A DNA stretch of 25,614 nucleotides from contig DBYF01000054.1 in the NCBI GenBank assembly GCA_002310155.1, positions 1 to 25,614 on the forward strand, read 5' to 3'. Positions 13,437 to 21,976 of this stretch are shown here, piece after piece. The translations under genes and the position numbers were made by a program. This DNA comes from Mageeibacillus sp. UBA1193 (GTDB lineage Bacteria > Bacillota > Clostridia > Saccharofermentanales > Saccharofermentanaceae). The number at the start of each line of letters is the position of its first letter. Position 1 is the first letter of the stretch. The notes below the pieces were generated by a model that was given only the letters and a program-made list of their open reading frames with translations, did no database searches and was not told the origin of the DNA.

Positions 13437-14813
13437 TTATGCGAAGAGAACGTCGATGGCTTCACTGAGCTTGTCGACGTAGATGAAGTCCATCTTTACG
13501 GGAAGTCTCGAAGCGGCACTCTTGCTCGCGCCCGGAAGGACGCAGGCGGTAAAGCCGAGACGGGATGCATCGGACAGACGCTTCTCGAGGTCACTGACCG
13601 GACGGAGTTCGCCGGTGAGACCGACCTCGCCGAGCACCATCGTATTCTCCCTGAGTGCTTTTCCCGAGAAAGAAGAGAAGACGGCACAGACGACTGCGAG
13701 ATCACACGCGGTCTCGTCGATCCTCATGCCGCCGACGACATTGATATACGCATCCATGTTCGCGATGCCGACCTTGCACTTGCTCTCGAGGACCGCGAGG
13801 AGCATGGAGACACGGCCTTTATCGAGGCCCTGCGTCATGCGCTGCGGGTTCGCGTAAGAGGATGGCGACATGAGTGCCTGGATCTCCAGGAGCACTGCGC
13901 GGGATCCCTCAACGACAGAGGTGATCACGGAGCCGGGGGCCATGTGCGGACGGCCGGAAAGAAGGAGGGCGGAGGCGTTCTCGACGCCCATCAGGCCCTT
14001 CTGGGTCATTTCAAAGAAGGCAAGCTCGCCGGTGGAACCGAAACGGTTCTTGGTCGCGCGGAGCATGCGGAGCGCGGAAGATCCATCGCCCTCGAAATAG
14101 AGAACGGTATCGACCATGTGCTCGATGATACGGGGACCGGCAATAGCGCCGTCCTTGGTGACATGACCGACCAGGACGATCGGGACATTCTGGGACTTGG
14201 CGATACGGAGAAGTCCCGCGGTGACCTCGCGGGTCTGGGATACGGAACCCGGTGCGGAGGAGATCTCCTCGCTGTAGAGCGTCTGGATCGAGTCGATGAT
14301 ACAAAGCCCCGGATGACGCTCGGAGATGAGTTCCGAGATATGTTCGAAAGAAGTCTGGGAGCAGAGGACGATGCTGTCTCTTTTGATCCCGAGACGGTCG
14401 GCGCGCATCTTGATCTGGGACTTGGATTCCTCGCCGGAAACGTAGAGGATCTCGCCAGAGGTCTTCACGGCGCCGCTGACCTGCATGAGAAGTGTGGATT
14501 TACCGATGCCCGGATCGCCGCCGACCAGGGTCATGCTGCCCTCGACGAAACCGCCGCCGAGGATGCGGTCGAGCTCGGAGATTCCGGAGGAGAAGCGAGG
14601 TTCGGATTCCTTGGCGACATCCGCCAGCTTAGATACGCCGCGCTCGGCGATCCAGCCGGCACGGAGTGCGGGCTTGGCATCGGCAGGTGCCGATTTGACT
14701 TCGACGACCTCGTCGAAAGTGTTATATTCCTGACAGGACGGGCATTTCCCCATCCAGCCGGATGTCTCATAACCGCAGTTTCTGCAGACGAACTGTGCTT
14801 TTTTCTTAGCCAT
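13437..14813 (-). CDS. radA: DNA repair/recombination protein RadA (Sms)
   Basis: RadA is a hexameric ATPase that helps branch migration during homologous recombination. In order: a zinc finger (CRNCGYETSGWMGKCPSC, C10, C13, C24, C27), a RecA-like core with Walker A GGDPGIGKS (98-106), the KNRFGS motif (around 245-250) that is the hallmark of the family, and a C-terminal Lon-protease-like domain with no catalytic residues. The length of 458 is normal. The start is MAKKK after AAGGAGA; the frame runs 13 codons further upstream without a ribosome binding site. It is first in an operon with ispD. Confidence 0.95.
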   Translation of the reverse strand: MAKKKAQFVCRNCGYETSGWMGKCPSCQEYNTFDEVVEVKSAPADAKPALRAGWIAERGVSKLADVAKESEPRFSSGISELDRILGGGFVEGSMTLVGGDPGIGKSTLLMQVSGAVKTSGEILYVSGEESKSQIKMRADRLGIKRDSIVLCSQTSFEHISELISERHPGLCIIDSIQTLYSEEISSAPGSVSQTREVTAGLLRIAKSQNVPIVLVGHVTKDGAIAGPRIIEHMVDTVLYFEGDGSSALRMLRATKNRFGSTGELAFFEMTQKGLMGVENASALLLSGRPHMAPGSVITSVVEGSRAVLLEIQALMSPSSYANPQRMTQGLDKGRVSMLLAVLESKCKVGIANMDAYINVVGGMRIDETACDLAVVCAVFSSFSGKALRENTMVLGEVGLTGELRPVSDLEKRLSDASRLGFTACVLPGASKSAASRLPVKMDFIYVDKLSEAIDVLFA

Positions 14814-14847
14814 GGAATCTCCTTTTACGGCGCGCTTGATACACCTA

Positions 14848-14876
14848 ATCATACCACCTGACTATTCCTTTTTTAA
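14848..14876 (-). promoter_or_regulatory. Promoter of the radA-ispD operon
   Basis: On the minus strand TTAAAA (plus 14871-14876), a 17-bp spacer and TATGAT (plus 14848-14853) preceded by TGG form an extended -10 promoter. Confidence 0.5.
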
Positions 14877-14931
14877 TAGAAATTGAGTAAAATACAAAAG
14901 ATTGTTTGATGTTTGCGAGGAAGAAGAAACC

Positions 14932-16731
14932 ATGGACCGATCCTGGATGGATTTTTATGATGAAGTAATGAACGGCGAACTTGATGTGCCGGATTATACA
15001 CTCTATGAGATGCTGAAACGTACCGCGGAAGTTTTCCCTAAAAGAAGCGCGGTCACATTTGAAGGTACACATATCACCTTTTCGGAACTTCTCTACGAAG
15101 TCGACGCTTTCGCCGAGGCTCTCGGCGACTGCAACATCGGAGCCGGCACTGTCGTAACAGTCTGCCTTCCGAATATCCCGCAGGCGGTCATCTCGGTCTA
15201 CGCGATCAATAAGCTCGGCGCGATCGCGAACATGGTCCATCCGAAGACTCCGGCCGTGGAACTTCGTAACAGCATGAAGCTCACGGGCAGTGAGTGTCTC
15301 CTGATCCTAGACGCGCTTATGCCGAAGAGTAGAGAGATGCTCGATGAGATGAAGCCCGGTCTCGTGATCGTATGTGCGATCGGAGATTATCTTTCCGCGC
15401 CGAAAAAACTGGCCTTCCACCTCGCGAAGGGCAGAAAGATCCCGAAGTATCCGAAGGATTCGTTCTATATCTCATATGCCGACCTGATCCACCACGGTGA
15501 TCTGATCGTCCACGGAAAACTCGACGATGACTATGACTGGAAGGATCCTTTTTCTGACAGAAAAGAAGAGGAGACGTCCGAATATCTGCGCCCGATCGAA
15601 CCGGATGATCCGGCGGTCTATCTTCACAGCGGCGGCACGACCGGCTCTCCGAAGATCATTATGATCTCATCTAGAAATATGAATCACCTGGCGGCCCTCG
15701 GTCCGCAGATCATCGGTGTACCGGATCCGTATGAAGACCCGGAGAAATTCCCGGATCTGACTATGGTTGCGATCCTGCCGCTTTTCCATGGATTCGGTAT
15801 CTGCATGTGCATGCACTGCATGATCGTAAACGGTATCAATATGCTCCTGGTTCCGGTATTTAAGCCGGAGGAACTGGGCAAGATCATCCGCAAGGAGAAA
15901 CCGCAGCTGATCGCTGCGGTTCCGACGCTCTACGAAGGCATGATGAAGAGTCAGAAGCTCAGTAAGATGAAGCTCGATTTCCTGATCGCATTATTCAGTG
16001 GCGGAGATACGCTCCCGATGGAACTGAAGAAGCGTTTCGAGGATTTCCTTCATGAGCGAGGATCGAAGATCTCCCTTCGTGAAGGCTATGGCCTGACCGA
16101 GACAGTCACAGTCTGCTCCGTAAATCCGGAGAAGCACTGTAGAAGCGGCTCCGTAGGACTTCCGCTTCCGGGGCTCGACATGAAGGTCGTGAAACCGGGC
16201 ACGAACGAAGAGATCCAGAATGGTGAAAAAGGCGAGATCTGCATCGCCGGTCCGACGGTCATGCTCGGTTACCTGAACGATCCGGAGGCTACGGATCTCG
16301 CGATCCATGTTCATGAAGACGGAAGAAGATGGGTACACAGCGGTGACCTCGGCTATCGCGATGACGATGGTTTCTTCTACTTCGAGCAGCGCATCAAGAG
16401 GATCATTAAAGTATCAGGTGTGCCGGTATTCCCGACACAGATCGAGAAGACGCTCTGCCAGCACGAAGCGGTCGAGTTTGCGTGCGCCGTCGCGATCCCT
16501 CACCCGTACCGCCTGCATGTGGTAAAAGCGTTTATCGTTCTGAACGATAAGACGGCTGACGATAAGACGAAAGAGAAAGTAAAAACGGAACTGCAGGAGA
16601 TCTGCAAACGCGATCTGATCTCCTACGCATGTCCGGTCGAATATGAATTCCGCTCCGAGCTCCCGCTGACGAGACTCGGAAAGATCGACTATCGGACACT
16701 CGAGAAGGAGGAAACTGCTTCGGATGGCTAA
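14932..16731 (+). CDS. AMP-dependent acyl-CoA synthetase/ligase
   Basis: This 599-residue enzyme belongs to the adenylate-forming family that activates a carboxylic acid, usually a fatty acid, with ATP and joins it to CoA. Motifs seen: the ATP-binding loop HSGGTTGSPK (232-241), GYGLTETVTV, the HSGDLGYRDDDGFF hinge motif, and the C-terminal catalytic lysine in TRLGKIDYR. An unusual charged insert lies before the ATP loop (SDRKEEETSEYLRPIEPDD). The ATG follows GAGGAAG; the frame is open to a TTG 30 bp upstream that lacks a ribosome binding site. The next gene overlaps its end by 8 bp, so ligase and exporter are translated together. The substrate could be a long-chain acid or another carboxylate; not decided by the sequence. 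Confidence 0.87.
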   Translation: MDRSWMDFYDEVMNGELDVPDYTLYEMLKRTAEVFPKRSAVTFEGTHITFSELLYEVDAFAEALGDCNIGAGTVVTVCLPNIPQAVISVYAINKLGAIANMVHPKTPAVELRNSMKLTGSECLLILDALMPKSREMLDEMKPGLVIVCAIGDYLSAPKKLAFHLAKGRKIPKYPKDSFYISYADLIHHGDLIVHGKLDDDYDWKDPFSDRKEEETSEYLRPIEPDDPAVYLHSGGTTGSPKIIMISSRNMNHLAALGPQIIGVPDPYEDPEKFPDLTMVAILPLFHGFGICMCMHCMIVNGINMLLVPVFKPEELGKIIRKEKPQLIAAVPTLYEGMMKSQKLSKMKLDFLIALFSGGDTLPMELKKRFEDFLHERGSKISLREGYGLTETVTVCSVNPEKHCRSGSVGLPLPGLDMKVVKPGTNEEIQNGEKGEICIAGPTVMLGYLNDPEATDLAIHVHEDGRRWVHSGDLGYRDDDGFFYFEQRIKRIIKVSGVPVFPTQIEKTLCQHEAVEFACAVAIPHPYRLHVVKAFIVLNDKTADDKTKEKVKTELQEICKRDLISYACPVEYEFRSELPLTRLGKIDYRTLEKEETASDG

Positions 16732-17854
16732 ACGGCACGTCCTTCATGTAATGAAGAGTGAATGGCGTAAGACGAAGAAGACGCCGGCCCAGATGGTCAC
16801 GATGCTGATCGTGCCCCTGGTAAGTGTGCTGTTTCTTTCCTGGTGTATGAGCTATGTCCGGACCATGGTCGATAACTACAGTGCGGCCGTGTATCTTCCG
16901 GACGAAGAGACCGTAGAGATGGTCGAAGCTGTCCTGGGAGAGTATTATCCCGATTTCAGTTTTAAAGAAGGAACGAGAGAAGACGCGGAGCTGCGTGTCC
17001 ACGAAGGCCATATCGACTGTGCCCTGGTCGTGGATAACATCGAGGTCCGTATCCTCTATGACTCGTCCATGCTGACCTCGTCGATGGCGCTGAAGGATGC
17101 GACCGACATGGCCAATGACCTCATTTATCTTCTGGAAGGACAGGAGTATCTTGAGGGCGCGTATGCGCTGTATCCGGAGACCGAAGCGATCGATCTGTCC
17201 ACCGATGAAGAGAAGCTGGAGAGTTACTTTGACCAGATGGCAGGACTGATCGGCATGATCCTGTTCCTCATGATGGCCAGTAACGCGATGGCCCTCTCTG
17301 CCCGTACCATCACCGGCGAGAAAGAACGTCAGACCTTCGATTCACTGGTCCTCTGTCCGGCGCCGCTCCGTAAGATCCTTCTGGGAAAAGAACTCGTCAT
17401 GTTCATGGAGATATTCCTGTCCGGCATCGTGGGCCTGATCGCAGCCGTAGCCGGCATGATCATCTGGAACCCGGACGAGTTCTCCATGTTCAGGAATCTC
17501 ACGGGTAATAACCCCGCTGTGTTCCTCGTGGTATTTATCCTGCTCTTTACCGTCACACTCGTGATCACAGGCATCTTCAGTATCATCGGAAGTGCTTTTT
17601 CACAGGCGAAAAAAGCGTCACTGTTCTCGTCAGCCGGCATGGTGATCGTCTCCGTGGCGGCGATGATCCCGAACTTCGTTTCCGGGGATGCGGTCAAGTA
17701 TATACCTGTGGCGAACTGGACTCCGATCGTTAAGCATCTGGGCAAGAATCAAATCGAATATGTACCTGTTCTAGTCGCACTGGCGATCGCTGCCGGTGTA
17801 TTTACCGTAGGCATGATCCTGTCTTCCGGATTATGGGAAAGGACTTCCGAATGA
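16724..17854 (+). CDS. ABC-2 type (NatB-like) exporter permease, first subunit
   Basis: The 376-residue protein has an N-terminal membrane segment (about 21-43), a large outside domain (about 45-170), and five C-terminal membrane segments starting near 176. The ARTITGEKERQTFDSLVLCPAP loop after the second segment is the usual coupling helix of ABC-2 exporters such as NatB and YhaP. It overlaps the ligase gene by 8 bp and the ATPase gene by 4 bp. The GGAGG before it lies inside the end of the ligase gene. With the second permease and the ATPase it should form a heterodimeric exporter. The substrate is unknown; the ligase neighbour suggests a lipid or an acylated compound. Confidence 0.83.
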   Translation: MAKRHVLHVMKSEWRKTKKTPAQMVTMLIVPLVSVLFLSWCMSYVRTMVDNYSAAVYLPDEETVEMVEAVLGEYYPDFSFKEGTREDAELRVHEGHIDCALVVDNIEVRILYDSSMLTSSMALKDATDMANDLIYLLEGQEYLEGAYALYPETEAIDLSTDEEKLESYFDQMAGLIGMILFLMMASNAMALSARTITGEKERQTFDSLVLCPAPLRKILLGKELVMFMEIFLSGIVGLIAAVAGMIIWNPDEFSMFRNLTGNNPAVFLVVFILLFTVTLVITGIFSIIGSAFSQAKKASLFSSAGMVIVSVAAMIPNFVSGDAVKYIPVANWTPIVKHLGKNQIEYVPVLVALAIAAGVFTVGMILSSGLWERTSE

Positions 17855-18615
17855 TTACTATCGAGCATCTGAAAAAGACTTTTAAGAAGAACAAGGTGGA
17901 GGCGGTCAAGGATGTCTCCCTTACGATCAATGACGGAGAGATCTTCGCTCTTCTCGGACCGAACGGTGCCGGCAAGACGACGAGCATGCGTATGCTGTCG
18001 ACTCTCCTTACCCCGACAGGCGGCACGATCCTCTTCGATGGAAAACCGCTCGAACAGGAGACGGATTCGATTAGAAGACGTATCGCTTTCCTGACCAACG
18101 AGATCCGTCTGGACGGACAGTTCACGCCGGACGAGCTGGCGGATTACTACGGCGGTCTTTATGAGATGACACCGGAAGCGATCGCCGAAAACAGAGATAA
18201 GCTTTTCGATTATTTCGGGATCAGCGAGTTCAGAGACAGAAGATACGAGACGTTCTCTACCGGTATGAAGCAGAAGACGTCGCTGGCGATCTGTCTTCTC
18301 CATGATCCGGATACGATCATCTTCGATGAGCCGACCAATGGTCTGGATATCCTGACGCAGCACTTGATCGAGGAGTACCTGCTCAAGCTGAAAACAGAGG
18401 GTAAGTGCATCATCCTCTCGACACATATCCTGGATCTGGTCGCACGTATGGCAGACCGTGTAGGTATCATTGTTGACGGCAGATCCGTATTCTGCGGAAC
18501 GGTCGCGGAGCTTCCGGAGAGCCAGGGAGTGAAAACGGTCGAGGAAGCATTCATCAAGCTGTATAAAGAAAACCACGAAGAGAAAGCCATCGTCGGACGG
18601 CATGGGAGAGAGTAA
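17851..18615 (+). CDS. ABC transporter ATP-binding subunit (NatA-like)
   Basis: The 254-residue ATPase has Walker A GPNGAGKT (36-43), the signature FSTGMKQK (around 135-142), Walker B TIIFDEPTNGLD and the switch histidine in ILSTHILD. The Q-loop region (AFLTNEIRLDGQFTPDE) is typical of the drug/sodium/lipid export group. The start is set at the ATG that overlaps the upstream stop as ATGA; another in-frame ATG lies six codons upstream and has no clear ribosome binding site. Energy from ATP binding and hydrolysis would drive the two permeases on either side. Confidence 0.92.
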   Translation: MITIEHLKKTFKKNKVEAVKDVSLTINDGEIFALLGPNGAGKTTSMRMLSTLLTPTGGTILFDGKPLEQETDSIRRRIAFLTNEIRLDGQFTPDELADYYGGLYEMTPEAIAENRDKLFDYFGISEFRDRRYETFSTGMKQKTSLAICLLHDPDTIIFDEPTNGLDILTQHLIEEYLLKLKTEGKCIILSTHILDLVARMADRVGIIVDGRSVFCGTVAELPESQGVKTVEEAFIKLYKENHEEKAIVGRHGRE

Positions 18616-18618
18616 GAG

Positions 18619-19752
18619 ATGAAGGGACTGGGAAAGATCTTTCACCATGAAATGCTGAAGATCCTGAAGGAGAAGGCTCTCCTGTTCGGGTTCCTGATCC
18701 TGCCTGTCATGACGCTGTTCCTTACGGTCGGCCTGTCACTTCTGCAGCCGCGTACCGGACAGGAACAGAACAGTTCCTACACGATGTATTTCTATGGTAT
18801 CTCGATGGAGAGAAACAACATCGGATCGATCGATGATAAGCAGATCTGGATCGAAGAGATCAAGGAAGATCCTGAAGTATTCATGAATTCGGATAAGTTC
18901 CACAGCTGCGATGTTCTCGTGGATTTCTCGGATATCGACTGCGTGGAGATCTATTATCACGAGAGTGATTCCGTCTCCAACTACATGAAGATGAGTGCGG
19001 AATCCTTCGTGCGCCAGAGTTTCGACCAGTATTACAAGACCCAGAATCCGGGCATCCTGTTCCGCTCTGTGCAGGTCGAAGATATCACTTTGAAAGAATC
19101 GGAGAACCGCATGATCGCCATGCTGCTTCCTTATATGCTGATCCTGCCGCTGACGGCAAATATCGCGAACTTCGCCGCCGATACGGTCGCGGGCGATAAG
19201 CAGCGCGGAACCTTCTATCAGGTCATGCTGTCACCGGTACCTCCGATCAGCCTGATCATGGGAAAGATCCTCTCGGTCAGCCTGATCAGTCTCTTCAGCA
19301 GCGGCATCTATATCGGCATCGATGTGGTCGGAAGTAAGATATGTGAGTCGATGGGAACGAAGGATGTCTTCGGATTTGCGGGTGTTCATGTCACTGTCCC
19401 GCAGGTCATGCTGATCCTGCTTTACGCCGTGCTGCTGTGCTATCTGTTCTCCAACCTCGGAGTGCTTATCTCACTCTTCTGTAAGGATGCAGGACAGGCG
19501 CAGACCGCGCAGCTTCCGGTCACACTGGCCTGCACGCTCGCGGCGATGATGTCGATGTTCCGCTTCGGAATGTCTCCTGTTACCCACTACCTGATCCCGG
19601 TATACAATATCTGCCTGATCTTCCAGGATCTTCTGAATGCACGTGCCAAGATGGAGAACATGCTGATGGTAGCGCTGTCGCTCCTGGTACTCTCGGTACT
19701 GGTTCTGATCACAACACTTGCTTCGTATAAGAGTGAACGTGTACGCACGTAA
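18619..19752 (+). CDS. ABC-2 type exporter permease, second subunit
   Basis: The 377-residue protein has the same layout as the first permease: one N-terminal membrane segment (about 22-42), an outside domain (about 45-165) and five C-terminal segments. It carries the same coupling feature, here ADTVAGDKQRGTFYQVMLSP. The two permeases are clearly related but not close copies, so the exporter is a heterodimer. It starts 3 bp after the ATPase stop. A stem-loop terminator follows. Nothing visible fixes the substrate. Confidence 0.84.
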   Translation: MKGLGKIFHHEMLKILKEKALLFGFLILPVMTLFLTVGLSLLQPRTGQEQNSSYTMYFYGISMERNNIGSIDDKQIWIEEIKEDPEVFMNSDKFHSCDVLVDFSDIDCVEIYYHESDSVSNYMKMSAESFVRQSFDQYYKTQNPGILFRSVQVEDITLKESENRMIAMLLPYMLILPLTANIANFAADTVAGDKQRGTFYQVMLSPVPPISLIMGKILSVSLISLFSSGIYIGIDVVGSKICESMGTKDVFGFAGVHVTVPQVMLILLYAVLLCYLFSNLGVLISLFCKDAGQAQTAQLPVTLACTLAAMMSMFRFGMSPVTHYLIPVYNICLIFQDLLNARAKMENMLMVALSLLVLSVLVLITTLASYKSERVRT

Positions 19753-19784
19753 TGAGCGGAAAAGTGCTTTTCACGCGGAAATAA

Positions 19785-19814
19785 GAGAACCGTAACACGG
19801 GCTTCTCCTGTTTT
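19785..19814 (+). terminator. Terminator of the ligase-exporter operon
   Basis: GAGAA (19785-19789) pairs with TTCTC (19803-19807) and CCGT (19790-19793) with ACGG (19797-19800), with a 2-nt bulge at 19801-19802. A T run (19811-19814) follows. Confidence 0.5.
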
Positions 19815-19840
19815 ACTTTACCCTGTATTTGTGATTAAAT
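19812..19840 (+). promoter_or_regulatory. Promoter of the DUF885 operon
   Basis: TTTACT (19812-19817), a 17-bp spacer and TTAAAT (19835-19840), each matching the consensus at four of six bases. It is placed directly after the preceding terminator. Confidence 0.4.
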
Positions 19841-19879
19841 TATCTTGTTAAGGGGAAAGACATTAAGGAGAAGAAACTC

Positions 19880-21790
19880 ATGAATAAGCGAATCAGAAAT
19901 GTGCTCAGAGTACTGGGCTGCATCATCCTTTCAACATCGATGCTGTTAAGTTCCTGCCGTTCCGCCAAGAAGGAAGGCCGGAAAAAGATGACAAAGAAGA
20001 CGACAGAATCAACGGAAATGTCGGAAACAACAGATGACCCCTCGGATACAGATCCTTCGGATTCTTCCGTTCCGACAGATACTACAGCTCCGGTCGCGAA
20101 GAAATATACCGGCGCAGAAGCTTCCAAGAAACTTCACGAACTGGATGAAGAGATCTTCAAGAACAGCCTGTCGGATCTCAGCGATATGGGCGACAAACTG
20201 GAAGATCCGAGCAAATACGGTCTCGACTGGCCGGATGTCGGACTGTCTCCATGGTCCCCGGATAACGATGACAAAGGACGGGAATTTGACGCGTACGTTC
20301 TGCAGACACTCGAGGAGATCGATGGCACTTCCCTGGAACTGGAAGATCAGATCCTTCTGGATACCATGCTGCGTGACTACCACCTCGCCAGTGATATGGC
20401 GTATATGGATTACTACACCAGTGCTTTTAACACATTGACAGGACTTAACGTAGAACTGCCGATCACCTTCGCACTGACGATCTTCGATGATCAGGCGGAT
20501 GTCGAGCGTTATCTTAAGATCCTCGCGGATGTAAAGCCGTTTTACGAGAGCCTGTTCGAATATGAGAAGATCCGCACGGAGCAGGGAAAAGGCCGTCCGG
20601 ACGATCTTCTGGATAAGCTGATCGAATCCGTGAAGACGGTTTACGAGAACCATGACGGAAACTACATGTACACGACCTTCGAAGAGCGTGTCAACGAGCT
20701 GGATCTGGACGATGCGGTAAAGAAGGATCTGATCGCAAGAAACAAGGAGATCTTGGATACTTCATTCTTCCCGGCATATGAAGAACTGGCGAAGAATCTG
20801 GAGACACTGCGCGGCAAGACATCCACATCCGGTAAGCTCTGCGAAATGGATGGCGGAAAAGAATTCTACGAGAAGTATTTCCAGCTCCGTTCCGGTACGG
20901 ATCTGACGATCGATGAAGCGAAGAAGCTCCTCGAGCAGACAGTCCAGGCTGAATATCTCGACTTCTATTCCAAGATGATGATGCTCTCACAGGAACAGAG
21001 CACACAGCTCATGGACATGATGGAAGGCAGATACAACATCACGACAGGTTCTTTCGAAAAGGATATCGAATTCTGTAAGGAAGCGATCAAGTCCGATTTC
21101 CCGGATATCGGTGATGTCAAGTACAAGACCGCCCACCTGCCGAAGGAAATGAGCGAGAACTTCTCGCCGGCGGCATACTGGATCACGCCGATCGATGATA
21201 TCAACAAGAATATCCTTCTGGTCAACGACAACAGCACAGGCCTCGGCAATATGCTGACAACGGTCGGCCACGAAGCCTTCCCGGGACACCTCTATGAGAC
21301 GGTCTACCACATGCAGAAGATGAATTCCTTCTATCAGAAGGGCGGATCGACGGCTTACAAAGAGGGCTGGTCCACATACAGTGAAGACTATATCATGAAC
21401 CTTACGACCGACTTCGATATGGCGGTATATGAGTGCTACTACGTGTACATCATCATGCTGAACTATCACATGGAGGCGTATATCGACATCTGCATCAACT
21501 ATGACGGATGGACCAAGGATGACGTTATCAAGTACGGTAACCAGTACTTCCCGGGAGCCGGTGCGGAGATCGCGGACTTCTTCTATGACCGCTCGATCGA
21601 GATCCCCTGCTACGTTATGCCTTACTGCTTCGGTAACTACTTCTGCTGCAAGATCATCAACGATGCGATGGCCCAGTACGGAAATGAATACACGAAGAGC
21701 GAGATCCACGCAGCGTACCTCGACATGGGTCCGAGTTCCTTCGAGATCCTTGAAAAGTATATGCCGGCATTCGTGGAGAAGCAGCACTGA
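19880..21790 (+). CDS. DUF885-family metallopeptidase-like lipoprotein (first copy)
   Basis: The 636-residue protein has a lipoprotein signal ending LLSSC (Cys26), then a Thr/Ser/Asp/Pro-rich linker (about 40-72) and a long helical domain of the DUF885 family. The HEAFPGH motif (H464, E465, H470) and the downstream KEGWSTYSED block (E495) fit a zinc-metallopeptidase-like site (canonical HEGYPGHH). DUF885 members are thought to be peptidases, but their substrates are mostly unknown. The protein should sit on the outside of the membrane. The start follows AAGGAG. The next gene overlaps its stop by one base (TGATG). It resembles the second DUF885 gene across the whole length (shared DVERYLKILADVK / DVERYFTILEDVK type blocks), so the two come from an old duplication. 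Confidence 0.85.
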   Translation: MNKRIRNVLRVLGCIILSTSMLLSSCRSAKKEGRKKMTKKTTESTEMSETTDDPSDTDPSDSSVPTDTTAPVAKKYTGAEASKKLHELDEEIFKNSLSDLSDMGDKLEDPSKYGLDWPDVGLSPWSPDNDDKGREFDAYVLQTLEEIDGTSLELEDQILLDTMLRDYHLASDMAYMDYYTSAFNTLTGLNVELPITFALTIFDDQADVERYLKILADVKPFYESLFEYEKIRTEQGKGRPDDLLDKLIESVKTVYENHDGNYMYTTFEERVNELDLDDAVKKDLIARNKEILDTSFFPAYEELAKNLETLRGKTSTSGKLCEMDGGKEFYEKYFQLRSGTDLTIDEAKKLLEQTVQAEYLDFYSKMMMLSQEQSTQLMDMMEGRYNITTGSFEKDIEFCKEAIKSDFPDIGDVKYKTAHLPKEMSENFSPAAYWITPIDDINKNILLVNDNSTGLGNMLTTVGHEAFPGHLYETVYHMQKMNSFYQKGGSTAYKEGWSTYSEDYIMNLTTDFDMAVYECYYVYIIMLNYHMEAYIDICINYDGWTKDDVIKYGNQYFPGAGAEIADFFYDRSIEIPCYVMPYCFGNYFCCKIINDAMAQYGNEYTKSEIHAAYLDMGPSSFEILEKYMPAFVEKQH

Positions 21791-21975
21791 TGAGCTGGTT
21801 ACGGGATAATCTCGGCACGATCGTGGTCAGCCTGATCCTGGCGGCCATCGTGATCCTGGTCATCCTGAAGATGGTGAAGGATAAAAAGAAAGGGAAGACT
21901 TCCTGCGGATGCGGCTGCTCAGGATGCGCCATGCGCGATACCTGCCACAGCCATCCGTCACAGGAACAGAAATAA
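21790..21975 (+). CDS. FeoB-associated Cys-rich membrane peptide
   Basis: This 61-residue peptide has one membrane segment (about 9-28), a basic stretch KMVKDKKKGK and a Cys-rich end SCGCGCSGCAMRDTCH (C39, C41, C43, C46, C52). It matches the FeoB-associated Cys-rich membrane protein family of Clostridia and relatives, usually encoded beside the iron(II) transporter genes feoA and feoB. Here no feo gene is visible and the peptide lies between two DUF885 lipoprotein genes, overlapping the first by one base. The five cysteines could bind a metal or a cluster on the inner face. The function of the family is not known. Confidence 0.82.
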   Translation: MSWLRDNLGTIVVSLILAAIVILVILKMVKDKKKGKTSCGCGCSGCAMRDTCHSHPSQEQK

Positions 21976-21976
21976 T

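Noticed and set aside
13944..14861. A 305-codon open frame on the plus strand opposite radA
   Set aside because: Antisense to conserved radA motifs; Gly/Asp/Ala-rich product without recognisable domains.
14888..14893. TAAAAT upstream of the acyl-CoA ligase as a -10 box
   Set aside because: No acceptable -35 at the right distance and no TG extension; too weak to list as a promoter.
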